Positions 55,872-64,000 of a stretch of 64,000 bases of DNA are shown piece after piece. The notes beneath the pieces were generated by a model. It worked only from the letters and a program-made list of their open reading frames with translations. It was not told where the DNA came from and did no database searches. Position 1 is the first letter of the stretch, and the number at the start of each line of letters is the position of its first letter. The translations under genes were made by a program, and so were the position numbers. The stretch comes from Blastococcus sp. TF02A-30 (GTDB lineage Bacteria > Actinomycetota > Actinomycetes > Mycobacteriales > Geodermatophilaceae), in NCBI RefSeq assembly GCF_003319185.1, contig NZ_QOHJ01000001.1:682001-746000 (forward strand), given 5' to 3'.

Positions 55872-57020
55872 GTGGGCGTCGCAGTGCAGGTCGAGGGGCT
55901 GACGAAGTCGTTCGGCAGCCAGAACATCTGGAGCGACGTCACGCTCACGCTGCCGCCCGGGGAGATCTCCGTGCTCCTCGGCCCGTCCGGCACCGGCAAG
56001 TCGGTGTTCCTCAAGTCGCTGGTCGGTCTGCTCAAGCCCGAGAAGGGCTCGATCGTCATCAACGACACCGACATCGTGCGGACCAGCGAGCACAAGCTCT
56101 ACGAGGTCCGGAAGCTGTTCGGCGTGCTGTTCCAGGACGGCGCGCTGTTCGGGTCGATGAACCTCTACGACAACATCGCCTTCCCGCTCCGCGAGCACAC
56201 CAGGAAGAGCGAGTCCGAGGTCAAGCGGATCGTCCTCGAGAAGATGGACATGGTCGGCCTGCAGGGCGCCGAGGGGAAGCTCCCCGGTGAGATCTCCGGT
56301 GGCATGCGCAAGCGCGCCGGGCTGGCCCGCGCGCTCGTGCTCGACCCGGAGATCATCCTGTTCGACGAGCCCGACTCCGGCCTCGACCCGGTGCGCGTGG
56401 CGTACCTCAACCAGCTGATCGTCGACCTCAACGCGCAGATCGACGCCACCTTCCTGATCGTCACGCACGACATCGGCACCGCCCGCACCGTGCCCGACAA
56501 CCTGGGTCTGCTGTTCCGCCGCAACCTGGTCATGTTCGGTCCCCGCGAGCAGCTGCTCACCTCGCAGGAGCCCGTCGTCCGGCAGTTCCTCAACGGCCGC
56601 CGCGAGGGCCCGATCGGCATGTCCGAGGAGAAGGACGTCGCGCAGGTCGAGGCCGAGATGGCCGCGCTGGAGGCCCGCGGCGGCGACGCGCACAACGGCG
56701 TCGGCCCCAAGGGTGCCTCCGGCGGCGACGCCGTCCCGCCGCAGCTGACCCCCACCGAGGGCCTGCCCGAGCGCAAGGCCGAGCGGCGCCGGCAGGAGCG
56801 GGTGGCCCGGATGCTGCACGAGTTCGACGAGCAGACGGCGGCCGAGATCCGCAAGTCGCTGCCCGACGACCTGCTCGCCATGGCCGACTCCGGCGCCTTC
56901 GAGCCGACCCGCGCCGGCGGCCGGCACTGGGCCCCGGAGGCCGGCGCGCACGGCATCGACGGCCGGCCGGCCGGCTCGACCGCCACCGCGGTGATCCCCC
57001 GGCAGGGGGACGAGGCGTGA
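55872..57020 (+). CDS. Mce-system ABC ATPase (MceG/Mkl, MlaF-like)
   Basis: The 382-residue ATPase has Walker A GPSGTGKSV, the Q-loop LFQDGALF, signature ISGGMRKRAGLARAL, Walker B IILFDEPDSGLDPV and the H-loop VTHD. After about residue 245 it has a C-terminal extension of about 135 residues that is charged and partly disordered; Mkl/MceG proteins carry a similar regulatory tail. It would power lipid import through the YrbE permeases. The position right after rplL matches mycobacterial mkl (Rv0655), but here the permease and mce genes follow directly. GTG start with GGGAGG nine to fourteen bases upstream. Confidence 0.92.
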   Translation: MGVAVQVEGLTKSFGSQNIWSDVTLTLPPGEISVLLGPSGTGKSVFLKSLVGLLKPEKGSIVINDTDIVRTSEHKLYEVRKLFGVLFQDGALFGSMNLYDNIAFPLREHTRKSESEVKRIVLEKMDMVGLQGAEGKLPGEISGGMRKRAGLARALVLDPEIILFDEPDSGLDPVRVAYLNQLIVDLNAQIDATFLIVTHDIGTARTVPDNLGLLFRRNLVMFGPREQLLTSQEPVVRQFLNGRREGPIGMSEEKDVAQVEAEMAALEARGGDAHNGVGPKGASGGDAVPPQLTPTEGLPERKAERRRQERVARMLHEFDEQTAAEIRKSLPDDLLAMADSGAFEPTRAGGRHWAPEAGAHGIDGRPAGSTATAVIPRQGDEA

Positions 57021-57832
57021 CCGCCACCGAGGAGCCCCGCGCGCCCGGGCTGCTCGACGGCAAGCTCTCACCGACCCGGCCCCTCAAGGCCAGCGGCAAC
57101 CTCTTCGCGTTCGCGCTCGACACCATGCGGGCGCTGCCGAAGCGGCCGTTCCAGATCCGCGAGTTCATCCAGCAGACCTGGTTCGTCGCCAGCGTCACCA
57201 TCGTCCCGACGGCCCTGGTCGCGATCCCGTTCGGCGCCGTCATCGCGCTGCAGCTGGGCTCGCTGACGCGGCAGCTCGGCGCCGAGTCGTTCACCGGCTC
57301 CGCGGCGGTGCTGGCGGTGCTCCGCGAGGCCAGCCCGATCGTCACCGCGCTGCTGATCGCCGGCGCGGGCGGCTCGGCGATCTGCGCCGACCTCGGCGCC
57401 CGGAAGATCCGCGACGAGATCGACGCCATGGAAGTGCTGGGCATCAGCCCCATCCAGCGCCTCGTGGTGCCCCGGGTGCTCGCCGCGATGCTGGTCGCCG
57501 TCCTGCTCAACGGCCTGGTGAGCGTCGTCGGCGTCGCCGGCGGCTACTTCTTCAACGTCGTCCTCCAGGGCGGGACGCCGGGGGCCTACCTGGCCTCCTT
57601 CAGCGCGCTCGCCCAGGTCGCCGACTTCTGGTCCGGCGAGATCAAGGCGCTGGTCTTCGGGTTGATCGCCGGCATCGTCGCGTCCTACAAGGGGCTCAAC
57701 GCCGGAGGTGGGCCCAAGGGCGTCGGCGACGCGGTCAACCAGTCCGTCGTCATCACCTTCCTGCTGCTGTTCGCGGTCAACTTCGTCATGACGGCGCTGT
57801 ACTTCCAGCTCGTCCCGGCGAAGGGGGCGTGA
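57017..57832 (+). CDS. YrbE-type Mce permease A (MlaE family)
   Basis: The 271-residue protein is an MlaE-family permease with about five to six helices. Blocks typical of the family are VTIVPTALVAIPFGAVIALQLGSL, GSAICADLGARKIRDEIDAMEVLGISPIQRLVVPR (the EExDAL-like coupling segment) and the C-terminal GLNAGGGPKGVGDAVNQSVVITFLLLFAVNF. It forms a heterodimeric channel with the next gene product. The GTG start overlaps the ATPase stop. Confidence 0.93.
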   Translation: MTATEEPRAPGLLDGKLSPTRPLKASGNLFAFALDTMRALPKRPFQIREFIQQTWFVASVTIVPTALVAIPFGAVIALQLGSLTRQLGAESFTGSAAVLAVLREASPIVTALLIAGAGGSAICADLGARKIRDEIDAMEVLGISPIQRLVVPRVLAAMLVAVLLNGLVSVVGVAGGYFFNVVLQGGTPGAYLASFSALAQVADFWSGEIKALVFGLIAGIVASYKGLNAGGGPKGVGDAVNQSVVITFLLLFAVNFVMTALYFQLVPAKGA

Positions 57833-58698
57833 TGGCGCTCCTGTCCACCACCGACCGGTTCCGGCTGGGCTGGCGCCGGATCAAGCGGGTCGGCCGCCGG
57901 CCGCTGGACACCCTGGAGGACCTCGGCGACCAGCTGGGGTTCTACGGCCGCGCGCTGGCCTGGACCCCGCGCACCCTGCGGCGCTACATGCGCGAGGTCA
58001 TGCGGCTGCTGGCCGAGGTCACCTTCGGCAGCGGTGCCCTGGCGGTCATCGGCGGCACGGTCGGCGTGATCGCGTTCCTGTCGTTCTTCACCGGCACCGA
58101 GGTCGGCCTGCAGGGCTACGCGGCGCTGGACCAGCTGGGCACCTCGGCGTTCACCGGCTTCCTCTCGGCGTACTTCAACACCCGCGAGATCGCCCCGCTG
58201 GTGGCCGGGCTGGCGCTGTCGGCCACCGTCGGCTGCGGCTTCACCGCCCAGATCGGCGCCATGCGGATCAACGAGGAGATCGACGCCCTCGAGGTGATGG
58301 GCGTGCCGTCGCTGCCCTTCCTGGTCACCACCCGCATCGTGGCCGGCTTCATCGCCGTCGTCCCGCTCTACGTGCTCGGGCTGCTCAGCAGCTACTTCGC
58401 CACCCGCACCATCACGACGCAGGCCTACGGGCAGTCCCCGGGCACCTACGACCACTACTTCAACCTGTTCCTGCCACCGGTGGACGTCTTCTGGTCCTTC
58501 GGCAAGGTGCTGGTCTTCGCCGTGGTGATCATCCTGAGCCACTGCTACTACGGCTACCGCGCCAGCGGCGGGCCGGCGGGTGTCGGCCTGGCCGTGGGTC
58601 GCGCGGTGCGCTTCTCCATCGTGGCCGTGATGGTCATCGACCTGTTCCTGTCCCTGGCCATCTGGGGCTCCACGACGACCGTGCGGATCGCGGGGTGA
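57829..58698 (+). CDS. YrbE-type Mce permease B (MlaE family)
   Basis: The 289-residue protein is the second MlaE-type permease, with GFTAQIGAMRINEEIDALEVMGVPSLPFLVTTRIVAGF and the C-terminal CYYGYRASGGPAGVGLAVGRAVRFSIVAVMVIDLFLSL. An amphipathic N-terminal segment of about 55 residues precedes the first helix. The start is the GTG at 57829, overlapping the previous stop, or the ATG directly after it. It ends seven bases before mceA. Confidence 0.93.
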   Translation: MMALLSTTDRFRLGWRRIKRVGRRPLDTLEDLGDQLGFYGRALAWTPRTLRRYMREVMRLLAEVTFGSGALAVIGGTVGVIAFLSFFTGTEVGLQGYAALDQLGTSAFTGFLSAYFNTREIAPLVAGLALSATVGCGFTAQIGAMRINEEIDALEVMGVPSLPFLVTTRIVAGFIAVVPLYVLGLLSSYFATRTITTQAYGQSPGTYDHYFNLFLPPVDVFWSFGKVLVFAVVIILSHCYYGYRASGGPAGVGLAVGRAVRFSIVAVMVIDLFLSLAIWGSTTTVRIAG

Positions 58699-58705
58699 CG
58701 CGGCG

Positions 58706-60088
58706 ATGAGTTCCGGGAGAGGGGCGGTCCTCCGCCGGCGCATCCAGGGGCTGGCGTTCCTCGTCGTCCTGGTGACGCTGCTCGGGCTGGCGGTGGCCAC
58801 CTACAACAAGGCGTTCACCGACGTCGTCGAGGTGACGCTGGAGACCGACACCGCGGGCAACCAGCTCAAGGAGGCGTCCGACGTCAAGGTCCGCGGCGTG
58901 ATCGTGGGCGAGGTGCGCGACGTGTCGGCGGACATGGACGGCGCGCGCATCGAGCTGGCGCTCAAGCCGGAGGCCGTGGAGCAGATCCCGGCCGACGTCA
59001 CCGCGCGGCTGCTGCCCAAGACGCTGTTCGGGGAGCGCTTCGTCTCCCTGGAGATCCCCGAGCAGCCGACGGCCGAGCGCCTGGCCGAGGGCGACGTCAT
59101 CGGCCAGGACCGCAGCGAGAACGCCATCGAGCTGCAGCGGGTGGTCGACGACCTGCTCCCGCTGCTGCAGGCGGTGGAGCCGGCCGACCTCTCCTACACC
59201 CTCGGCGCGGTGGCCGACGCCCTGCGCGGTCGCGGCGACTCGCTCGGGGAGAACCTGGCCTCGGTCGGCACCTACGTCAGCGACCTGAACACGGTGCTGC
59301 CCGACCTGCAGGCCGACATCTCCGGCCTCGCCGACTTCGCCGACACCTACGAGTCGGCGGCCGACGACCTGCTCGCGGTGCTGGACAACCTCGCCGTCAC
59401 GAGCACGACGCTGGTCGACCAGTCCGAGCAGCTGCGCCGCACGTTCAGCGTCGGCGACGCCGCCGGCGCGGTCACGGCCGGCTTCCTCGAGACCAACGAG
59501 GCCAACCTGATCTCGCTGGCGGCGACGTCGCGGCCGGTGCTCGGCGTCTTCGCCGAGTACTCGCCCGAGTACCCCTGCCTGCTCGACGGCCTGACCCGGT
59601 TCAACCCGATGATCAGCGAGGCGTTCGGCGCCGACGGGGATCCCGCGCTGAACCTGAACATCACCGTCACGCTGCCGCCCCGCAACCCCTACGTGCCGGG
59701 TGACCAGCCCGAGTACCTGGACCAGAGCGGGCCGGACTGCCGGGGGCTGACCGACATCGACGGGCTGATCGCGGCGGCCGCCCAGGGCGAGTACTACTGC
59801 CCCGTCCCGCCGCTGGACGGCGTCGACTCCCCGGACAACCCGCTCTCGGGCAACCCCAACTGCCTGGGCGGTCGCGGACCGGAGGACGTCCCGGAGGGCG
59901 CGGGCGACCCCAACAACCCGCAGCTGGGCAACTCCCTGCCGCCCAGCCTGGCCGGATCGACAGCGGAGCTGGACTTCGTGCGCAACATCCTCGCCTACCA
60001 GACCGGACGGGAGCCCGCGGACGTGAGCGACCTCGCCGCCTCGACGATGGCGCCGCTGCTGCGCGGGACCCAGGTGGCGTTCCGGTGA
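58706..60088 (+). CDS. MceA-type lipid-import protein
   Basis: The 460-residue protein has one N-terminal helix (residues about 13-33), an MCE domain (about 40-120: SDVKVRGVIVGEVRDVSAD … LLPKTLFGERFVSLE), a long helical region (about 130-290) and a cysteine-containing Pro/Gly/Asn-rich tail. MCE proteins form hexameric rings and helical tunnels for lipid transport to the membrane permeases. The C-terminal part (about 330-430) with paired cysteines matches MceA rather than later members. It overlaps mceB by four bases. Confidence 0.9.
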   Translation: MSSGRGAVLRRRIQGLAFLVVLVTLLGLAVATYNKAFTDVVEVTLETDTAGNQLKEASDVKVRGVIVGEVRDVSADMDGARIELALKPEAVEQIPADVTARLLPKTLFGERFVSLEIPEQPTAERLAEGDVIGQDRSENAIELQRVVDDLLPLLQAVEPADLSYTLGAVADALRGRGDSLGENLASVGTYVSDLNTVLPDLQADISGLADFADTYESAADDLLAVLDNLAVTSTTLVDQSEQLRRTFSVGDAAGAVTAGFLETNEANLISLAATSRPVLGVFAEYSPEYPCLLDGLTRFNPMISEAFGADGDPALNLNITVTLPPRNPYVPGDQPEYLDQSGPDCRGLTDIDGLIAAAAQGEYYCPVPPLDGVDSPDNPLSGNPNCLGGRGPEDVPEGAGDPNNPQLGNSLPPSLAGSTAELDFVRNILAYQTGREPADVSDLAASTMAPLLRGTQVAFR

Positions 60089-61155
60089 GGGGCGCGCTGC
60101 GCGGTCTGGGCGGGCCGCTGACCAAGCTGGTCGTCTTCATCCTGGTGACCGTGCTGGCCAGCTACGTGCTGGTGAGCACCATCTCCAACGCCGGCTACGG
60201 CGAGCAGGTCGTCTACCGCGCGGAGTTCAGCGACGTGGCCGGCCTGGTGAAGGGCGACGAGGTCCGGATCGCCGGCGTGCGGGTCGGGCAGGTGACCGGC
60301 ATCGGCCTGGCCGAGACCACCGAGCGGCCGACCGCCGAGGTGGAGTTGGAGGTCAGCGCCGACGTGCCCCTGCCCGCGGGCGTGCGGGCCACGATCAAGT
60401 ACCGCAACCTCGTCGGCCAGCGGTACGTCGCGCTCACCGAGGGCGACGGCTCCGGCGGTCGGACCCTCGAGGAGGACGACGTCATCCCGCTGGCGCAGAC
60501 GCGGCCGGCGCTGGACCTGACCACCCTGTTCGGGGGGTTCCAGCCGCTGCTGCAGGCGCTCTCGCCGGCGGACATGAACCGGCTGTCCTACGAGATCATC
60601 CAGGTCTTCCAGGGCGAGGGCGCCACGATCGAGGGGCTGCTGGCGCACGTCGCCTCGCTGACCGACTCGCTCGCCGACAAGGACGCGGTGATCGGCAGCG
60701 TCATCGACAACCTGAGCACGGTGCTCGGTTCCGTGGCCGCCCGGGACGAGCAGCTCTCCGGGCTGATCGTGAGCCTGCAGCAGTTCGTGACCGGGCTGGC
60801 CGGCGACAGCGAGGCGATCTTCGACTCGCTGCAGACCGTCGACCAGCTCGCGGCGACCACCACCGGCTTCCTCGAGGACGCCCGCGCTCCGCTGGCCGCG
60901 GACATCCGGGCGCTCGGCGAGCTGTCCGGCAACCTCGCCGACACCGGGGACGTCCTGGAGGGCTTCCTGCAGCTGGCGCCGACCAAGATCGACCTGATCA
61001 CGCGGACGGCCATCAACGGCAGCTGGTTCAACTTCTTCCTGTGCGGGGCGAGCGGCTACCTCGTGCTGCCGGCGACCGACCCCGCGACCGGCGAGGAGAT
61101 CGGCGTCAACGTCCCGGCCGACGGCCTGAGCAACGGCGAGCGGGGGTGCGGCTGA
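60085..61155 (+). CDS. MceB-type lipid-import protein
   Basis: The 356-residue protein has an N-terminal helix (KLVVFILVTVLASYVLVST), the MCE domain (YRAEFSDVAGLVKGDEVRIAGVRVGQVTGI … IKYRNLVGQRYVALTEG) and a long alpha-helical stretch to about residue 300, ending in a short region with FFLCGASG. Order and size match MceB. GTG start overlapping mceA. Its stop and the mceC start share the sequence TGATG. Confidence 0.9.
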   Translation: MRGALRGLGGPLTKLVVFILVTVLASYVLVSTISNAGYGEQVVYRAEFSDVAGLVKGDEVRIAGVRVGQVTGIGLAETTERPTAEVELEVSADVPLPAGVRATIKYRNLVGQRYVALTEGDGSGGRTLEEDDVIPLAQTRPALDLTTLFGGFQPLLQALSPADMNRLSYEIIQVFQGEGATIEGLLAHVASLTDSLADKDAVIGSVIDNLSTVLGSVAARDEQLSGLIVSLQQFVTGLAGDSEAIFDSLQTVDQLAATTTGFLEDARAPLAADIRALGELSGNLADTGDVLEGFLQLAPTKIDLITRTAINGSWFNFFLCGASGYLVLPATDPATGEEIGVNVPADGLSNGERGCG

Positions 61156-62183
61156 TGGCCCGGCACCCCAGGCCCTTCCGCGACCGCAACCCGGTCACCA
61201 TCGGCGCGATCAGCCTCACCGTCATCGCGGTGCTGGTCTTCCTGGCGTTCAACGCCCAGTCGCTGCCCCTCATCGGTGGCGGCACGGTCTACCGCGCCCA
61301 GTTCTCGGAGGCCGCCGGGCTGCGCCCCGACGACCCGGTGCGGGTCGCCGGCGTCAAGGTCGGCCAGGTGGAGAAGCTGTCCCTGGAGGACGGCGCGGTG
61401 ATGGTCGAGTTCCGGGTGGAGGACGCCTTCGTCGGCGACCGCTCCGAGGCCGCCATCAAGATCGAGACCGTCCTCGGCGCGAAGTACGTCGCGCTCGTAC
61501 CGCGCGGGGCCGGGGAGCTCGACCCGGAGCAGCCGATCCCGCTGGAGCGGACCGCCTCGCCCTACGACGTCGTCGAGGCCTTCGCCGACCTCTCGACCAC
61601 CGTCGAGGAGCTGGACACCGCCCAGCTGGCCAGCTCCTTCGAGGTGCTCTCGGAGACCTTCGCCGAGACGCCGGACGAGGTGCGCACCTCGCTGGAGGGC
61701 CTGGCCCGGCTGTCGGACACGATCGCCTCGCGCGACGCCCAGCTCGAGCAGCTGCTGACGGCCACCCGCTCGGTCACCGAGGTCCTGGCCGACCGGAACG
61801 GGGAGTTCACCCAGCTGATCCTCGACTCCAACACGCTGCTCACCGAGGTGCAGGAGCGGCGGCAGCTGATCGACTCGATCCTCACCAACACCCAGCGGCT
61901 GAGCACCGAGCTCTCCGGTCTGGTGGCCGACAACCGCGAGGCGCTCACCCCGGCGCTGCAGCAGCTCGGCACGGTCACCGACATCCTCGCGCGCAACCGC
62001 GACAACCTGGCGCAGACGGTGAACAACCTCGCGCCGTTCGTCCGGGTGTTCACCAACACCCTGGGCAACGGCCGGTGGTTCGACAGCTTCGTGGACAACC
62101 TGCTGCCCGGCGTCGTCGGCAGCGTCATCTGCGGTGGCCCGGGTGTGGCGGGCCTCCCGATCAGCTGTGCGGAGGGCAACTGA
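61155..62183 (+). CDS. MceC-type lipid-import protein
   Basis: The 342-residue protein starts with a basic segment and a helix (TIGAISLTVIAVLVFLAFNAQSLPLIG), then the MCE domain (YRAQFSEAAGLRPDDPVRVAGVKVGQVEKLS) and helices through about residue 315, ending in a CGGPG-like tail with two cysteines. It is the third MCE ring subunit. Both ends use TGATG start-stop junctions, pointing to translational coupling. Confidence 0.9.
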   Translation: MARHPRPFRDRNPVTIGAISLTVIAVLVFLAFNAQSLPLIGGGTVYRAQFSEAAGLRPDDPVRVAGVKVGQVEKLSLEDGAVMVEFRVEDAFVGDRSEAAIKIETVLGAKYVALVPRGAGELDPEQPIPLERTASPYDVVEAFADLSTTVEELDTAQLASSFEVLSETFAETPDEVRTSLEGLARLSDTIASRDAQLEQLLTATRSVTEVLADRNGEFTQLILDSNTLLTEVQERRQLIDSILTNTQRLSTELSGLVADNREALTPALQQLGTVTDILARNRDNLAQTVNNLAPFVRVFTNTLGNGRWFDSFVDNLLPGVVGSVICGGPGVAGLPISCAEGN

Positions 62184-63412
62184 TGAGCGGCTCGCTGCAG
62201 CGCGGGGTCGCGCTGGCCGCCGCGCTCGTGCTGGTCGTGGCGGTCGGCTGGACGATCCTGAAGCCGGCCGGCCAGTACCGGGTCACGGCCTGGTTCGGGC
62301 AGACGGTGGGGCTCTACCCCGGCTCGGACGTGCGGATCCTGGGCATCGAGGTCGGTGACATCACCGCCGTCGAGCCGGAGGGCGACCGCGTGCGGGTGGA
62401 GATGCTCATCGACGAGGACTACGACATCCCGGCCGACGCCGACGCCGTCGTGCTCGCCCCCTCGCTGGTCTCCGACCGCTACGTCCAGTTCTCGCCGGTC
62501 TACTCCGGCGGCGCGACGATGGAGGACGGCGCCGAGGTGCCGCTGGAGCGCACCGCGACGCCGGTGGAGCTCGACCAGGTGTACGGCGCGCTCGACGAGC
62601 TCTCCGTGGCGCTCGGCCCGACCGGGGCCAACGCCGACGGCGCGCTGCAGGACCTGCTGGCCACCGGCGCGGAGAACCTCGACGGCACCGGCGACGACCT
62701 CAACCGCACGCTCACCGGCTTCTCGCAGGCGGTCGAGACGCTGGCGGAGAACCGGGACGGGCTGTTCGACTCGATCGACAACCTGCAGACCTTCACCAGC
62801 GCCCTGGCCACGATCGACGCCCAGGTCGGGCAGTTCAACGACAACATGGCCGCGGTCGCCGACCTGCTCGAGTCCGAGCGGGAGGACCTGGCCGAGGCCG
62901 TCCGGCTGCTGTCGGCCGCGCTGGGCGACGTCGCCGGCTTCGTGCGGGACAACACCAACCTGCTGAGCACGAACGTCGACAAGCTGGCCGACGTCACCCT
63001 GGCCCTGGTGCAGCAGCGGTCGGCGCTGGCCGAGGTGCTCGACGTGGCGCCCGCGGCGCTGGGCAACCTGTCCCACGCCTACAACCCCGACTACGGCACG
63101 CTCGACACCCGGGACAACTCGCTGGGGGCGACCAGCCCCGAGGTCATGGTCTGCCAGATCCTGTCCTCGGCCGGACGGCTCCAGGTGGATCTGGACCTCG
63201 ACCCGGCCACGCCCGGCCTGCAGCTGCCGCGGCTGGACGGGATCTGCAGCCGGCTGCTCTCCGGCGACGCGAACGCCGACGGCGCCTACGACGACGTCGA
63301 CGGCGACGGCGTCCCGGACCTCCAGGAGCTGCTCACGGCCCTGTTCGGCGGCGCATCGGCGCCGGCGTCGGGCCCGCTGCTCGGCTTCCCGAGCGTCGGG
63401 GGCCAGCAGTGA
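62183..63412 (+). CDS. MceD-type lipid-import protein with calcium-loop-like tail
   Basis: The 409-residue protein has an N-terminal helix (GVALAAALVLVVAVGWTIL), the MCE domain (YPGSDVRILGIEVGDITAVEPEGDRVRVEM … LVSDRYVQFSP), and helices to about 305. Unusually, near residue 365 it has DANADGAYDDVDGDGVPDLQE, two DxDxDG-like calcium loops of the dockerin or thrombospondin-3 kind, followed by a Gly/Pro-rich end. Otherwise it matches MceD. It overlaps mceE by four bases. Confidence 0.88.
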   Translation: MSGSLQRGVALAAALVLVVAVGWTILKPAGQYRVTAWFGQTVGLYPGSDVRILGIEVGDITAVEPEGDRVRVEMLIDEDYDIPADADAVVLAPSLVSDRYVQFSPVYSGGATMEDGAEVPLERTATPVELDQVYGALDELSVALGPTGANADGALQDLLATGAENLDGTGDDLNRTLTGFSQAVETLAENRDGLFDSIDNLQTFTSALATIDAQVGQFNDNMAAVADLLESEREDLAEAVRLLSAALGDVAGFVRDNTNLLSTNVDKLADVTLALVQQRSALAEVLDVAPAALGNLSHAYNPDYGTLDTRDNSLGATSPEVMVCQILSSAGRLQVDLDLDPATPGLQLPRLDGICSRLLSGDANADGAYDDVDGDGVPDLQELLTALFGGASAPASGPLLGFPSVGGQQ

Positions 63413-64000
63413 ACCGCCCCGTCGCGCGGACCGCGGCAGCCGCGGCGGCCCTGGTGCTGCTCACCGGCTGCGGCTTCCGCGGGGCCTACTCGTTCGGACT
63501 GCCCGGCGGCGCCGACCTGGGTGACGACCCGTACACGGTCGAGGTGGAGTTCCTCGACGTCCTGGACCTGGTGCCGCAGTCCGGCGTCCGGGTCGCGGAC
63601 GTCCCCGTGGGCCGGGTGGAGGAGATCGAGCTCGGCGACGACTGGACGGCACGGGTCACGCTGAAGGTCAACGGCGACGTCGAGCTGCCGGCCAACGCGG
63701 TGGCGATGATCCAGCAGTCCTCGCTGCTGGGGGAGAAGTACGTGGAGCTCGCCGCGCCGGGCGGTGAGCAGGCGCAGGGCACGCTCGAGGACGGCGCCCT
63801 GATCCCGCTGGCGCGCACCAACCGGAACGTCGAGGTCGAGGAGCTCCTGGGCGCGCTCTCGCTGGTGCTCAACGGCGGCGGCCTGGCCCAGCTGCAGACC
63901 ATCAGCCGCGAGCTCGGCGACGTCATGGAGGGCCGCGAGTCGGACCTGCGCGCCACGTTGGAGCAGCTGGACACCCTGATCGGCGGGCTGGACGACCAGA
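63409..64000 (+). CDS. MceE-type lipoprotein (3' truncated by window end)
   Basis: The frame is open to the end of the window (197 residues seen). The product has a signal peptide with lipobox (VLLTGCGF), so it is the lipid-anchored member of the complex (MceE/LprK position), followed by the MCE domain (DVLDLVPQSGVRVADVPVGRVEEIEL … MIQQSSLLGEKYVEL) and the beginning of the helical region. GTG start overlaps mceD. mceF and any Mas proteins should follow downstream. Confidence 0.9.
   Translation, partial: MNRPVARTAAAAAALVLLTGCGFRGAYSFGLPGGADLGDDPYTVEVEFLDVLDLVPQSGVRVADVPVGRVEEIELGDDWTARVTLKVNGDVELPANAVAMIQQSSLLGEKYVELAAPGGEQAQGTLEDGALIPLARTNRNVEVEELLGALSLVLNGGGLAQLQTISRELGDVMEGRESDLRATLEQLDTLIGGLDDQ

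Overview
The window comes from a very GC-rich actinobacterial chromosome. Evidence: extreme third-position GC, many GTG starts, dense ATGA/GTGA start-stop overlaps, lipoboxes, an Mce/YrbE operon, an ESX-type (WXG-like) gene pair, and a gene order that follows the mycobacterial Rv0525-Rv0566c and rpmG-hadA-hadB-secE-nusG-rplKA-rplJL-mkl blocks, with differences. Domain details fit the family Geodermatophilaceae (Blastococcus/Geodermatophilus/Modestobacter) best, but that is inference. I see no insertion sequence, prophage, integrase or CRISPR array; the window is almost entirely core chromosome.

Layout. 1-4500: system II cytochrome c maturation (phosphatase, TlpA-like thioredoxin, CcdA, ResB, CcsB). 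4633-6004: small hypothetical and membrane proteins and an AsnC/Lrp-type regulator. 6017-10493 (minus strand): menE, menA and an unusual fused alpha-oxoamine synthase/GNAT-fold N-acyltransferase. 10535-17731: menC, menD, isochorismate synthase, menG and a menJ-like reductase, interspersed with two very small ORFs and a phosphoribosyltransferase. 17807-33839: complete 14-gene nuoA-N operon for respiratory complex I. 33841-40780: long-chain polyprenyl diphosphate synthase, a sugar-dehydrogenase-like lipoprotein, 2-oxoacid:ferredoxin oxidoreductase (korAB, minus strand), HtpX and YajQ. 40868-47186: tRNA-Tyr, a TadG-like protein, a cluster of DnaA-box-like sequences, a WXG-like/large coiled-coil pair, an 18-residue repeat peptide, a GGDEF/EAL protein, tRNA-Thr and tRNA-Met. 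47282-51080: rpmG, hadA, hadB, an M1-family lipoprotein and an aspartate aminotransferase. 51283-55566: tRNA-Trp, secE, nusG, rplK, rplA, rplJ, rplL. 55872-64000: Mce lipid-import operon (ATPase, two permeases, mceA-E; mceE is cut by the window end).

The central theme is respiration: menaquinone ring synthesis, the polyprenyl tail, tail saturation, complex I that reduces the quinone, and cytochrome c maturation. A near-perfect Rex (NADH/NAD+ sensor) operator lies in the menJ promoter and a weaker one in the nuoA promoter, which suggests redox coupling of quinone saturation and complex I. Many genes here appear to be leaderless: TANNNT sits 6-8 bases before the start codon of menE, menC, menF, menG, nuoA, a 48-residue proline-rich ORF and the TadG-like gene.

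Best candidates for something undescribed are the oxoamine synthase/acyltransferase fusion (a possible one-protein sphingoid-like lipid enzyme), the 18-residue (GFKWGR)x2 peptide, and the DnaA-box cluster away from any visible origin genes.
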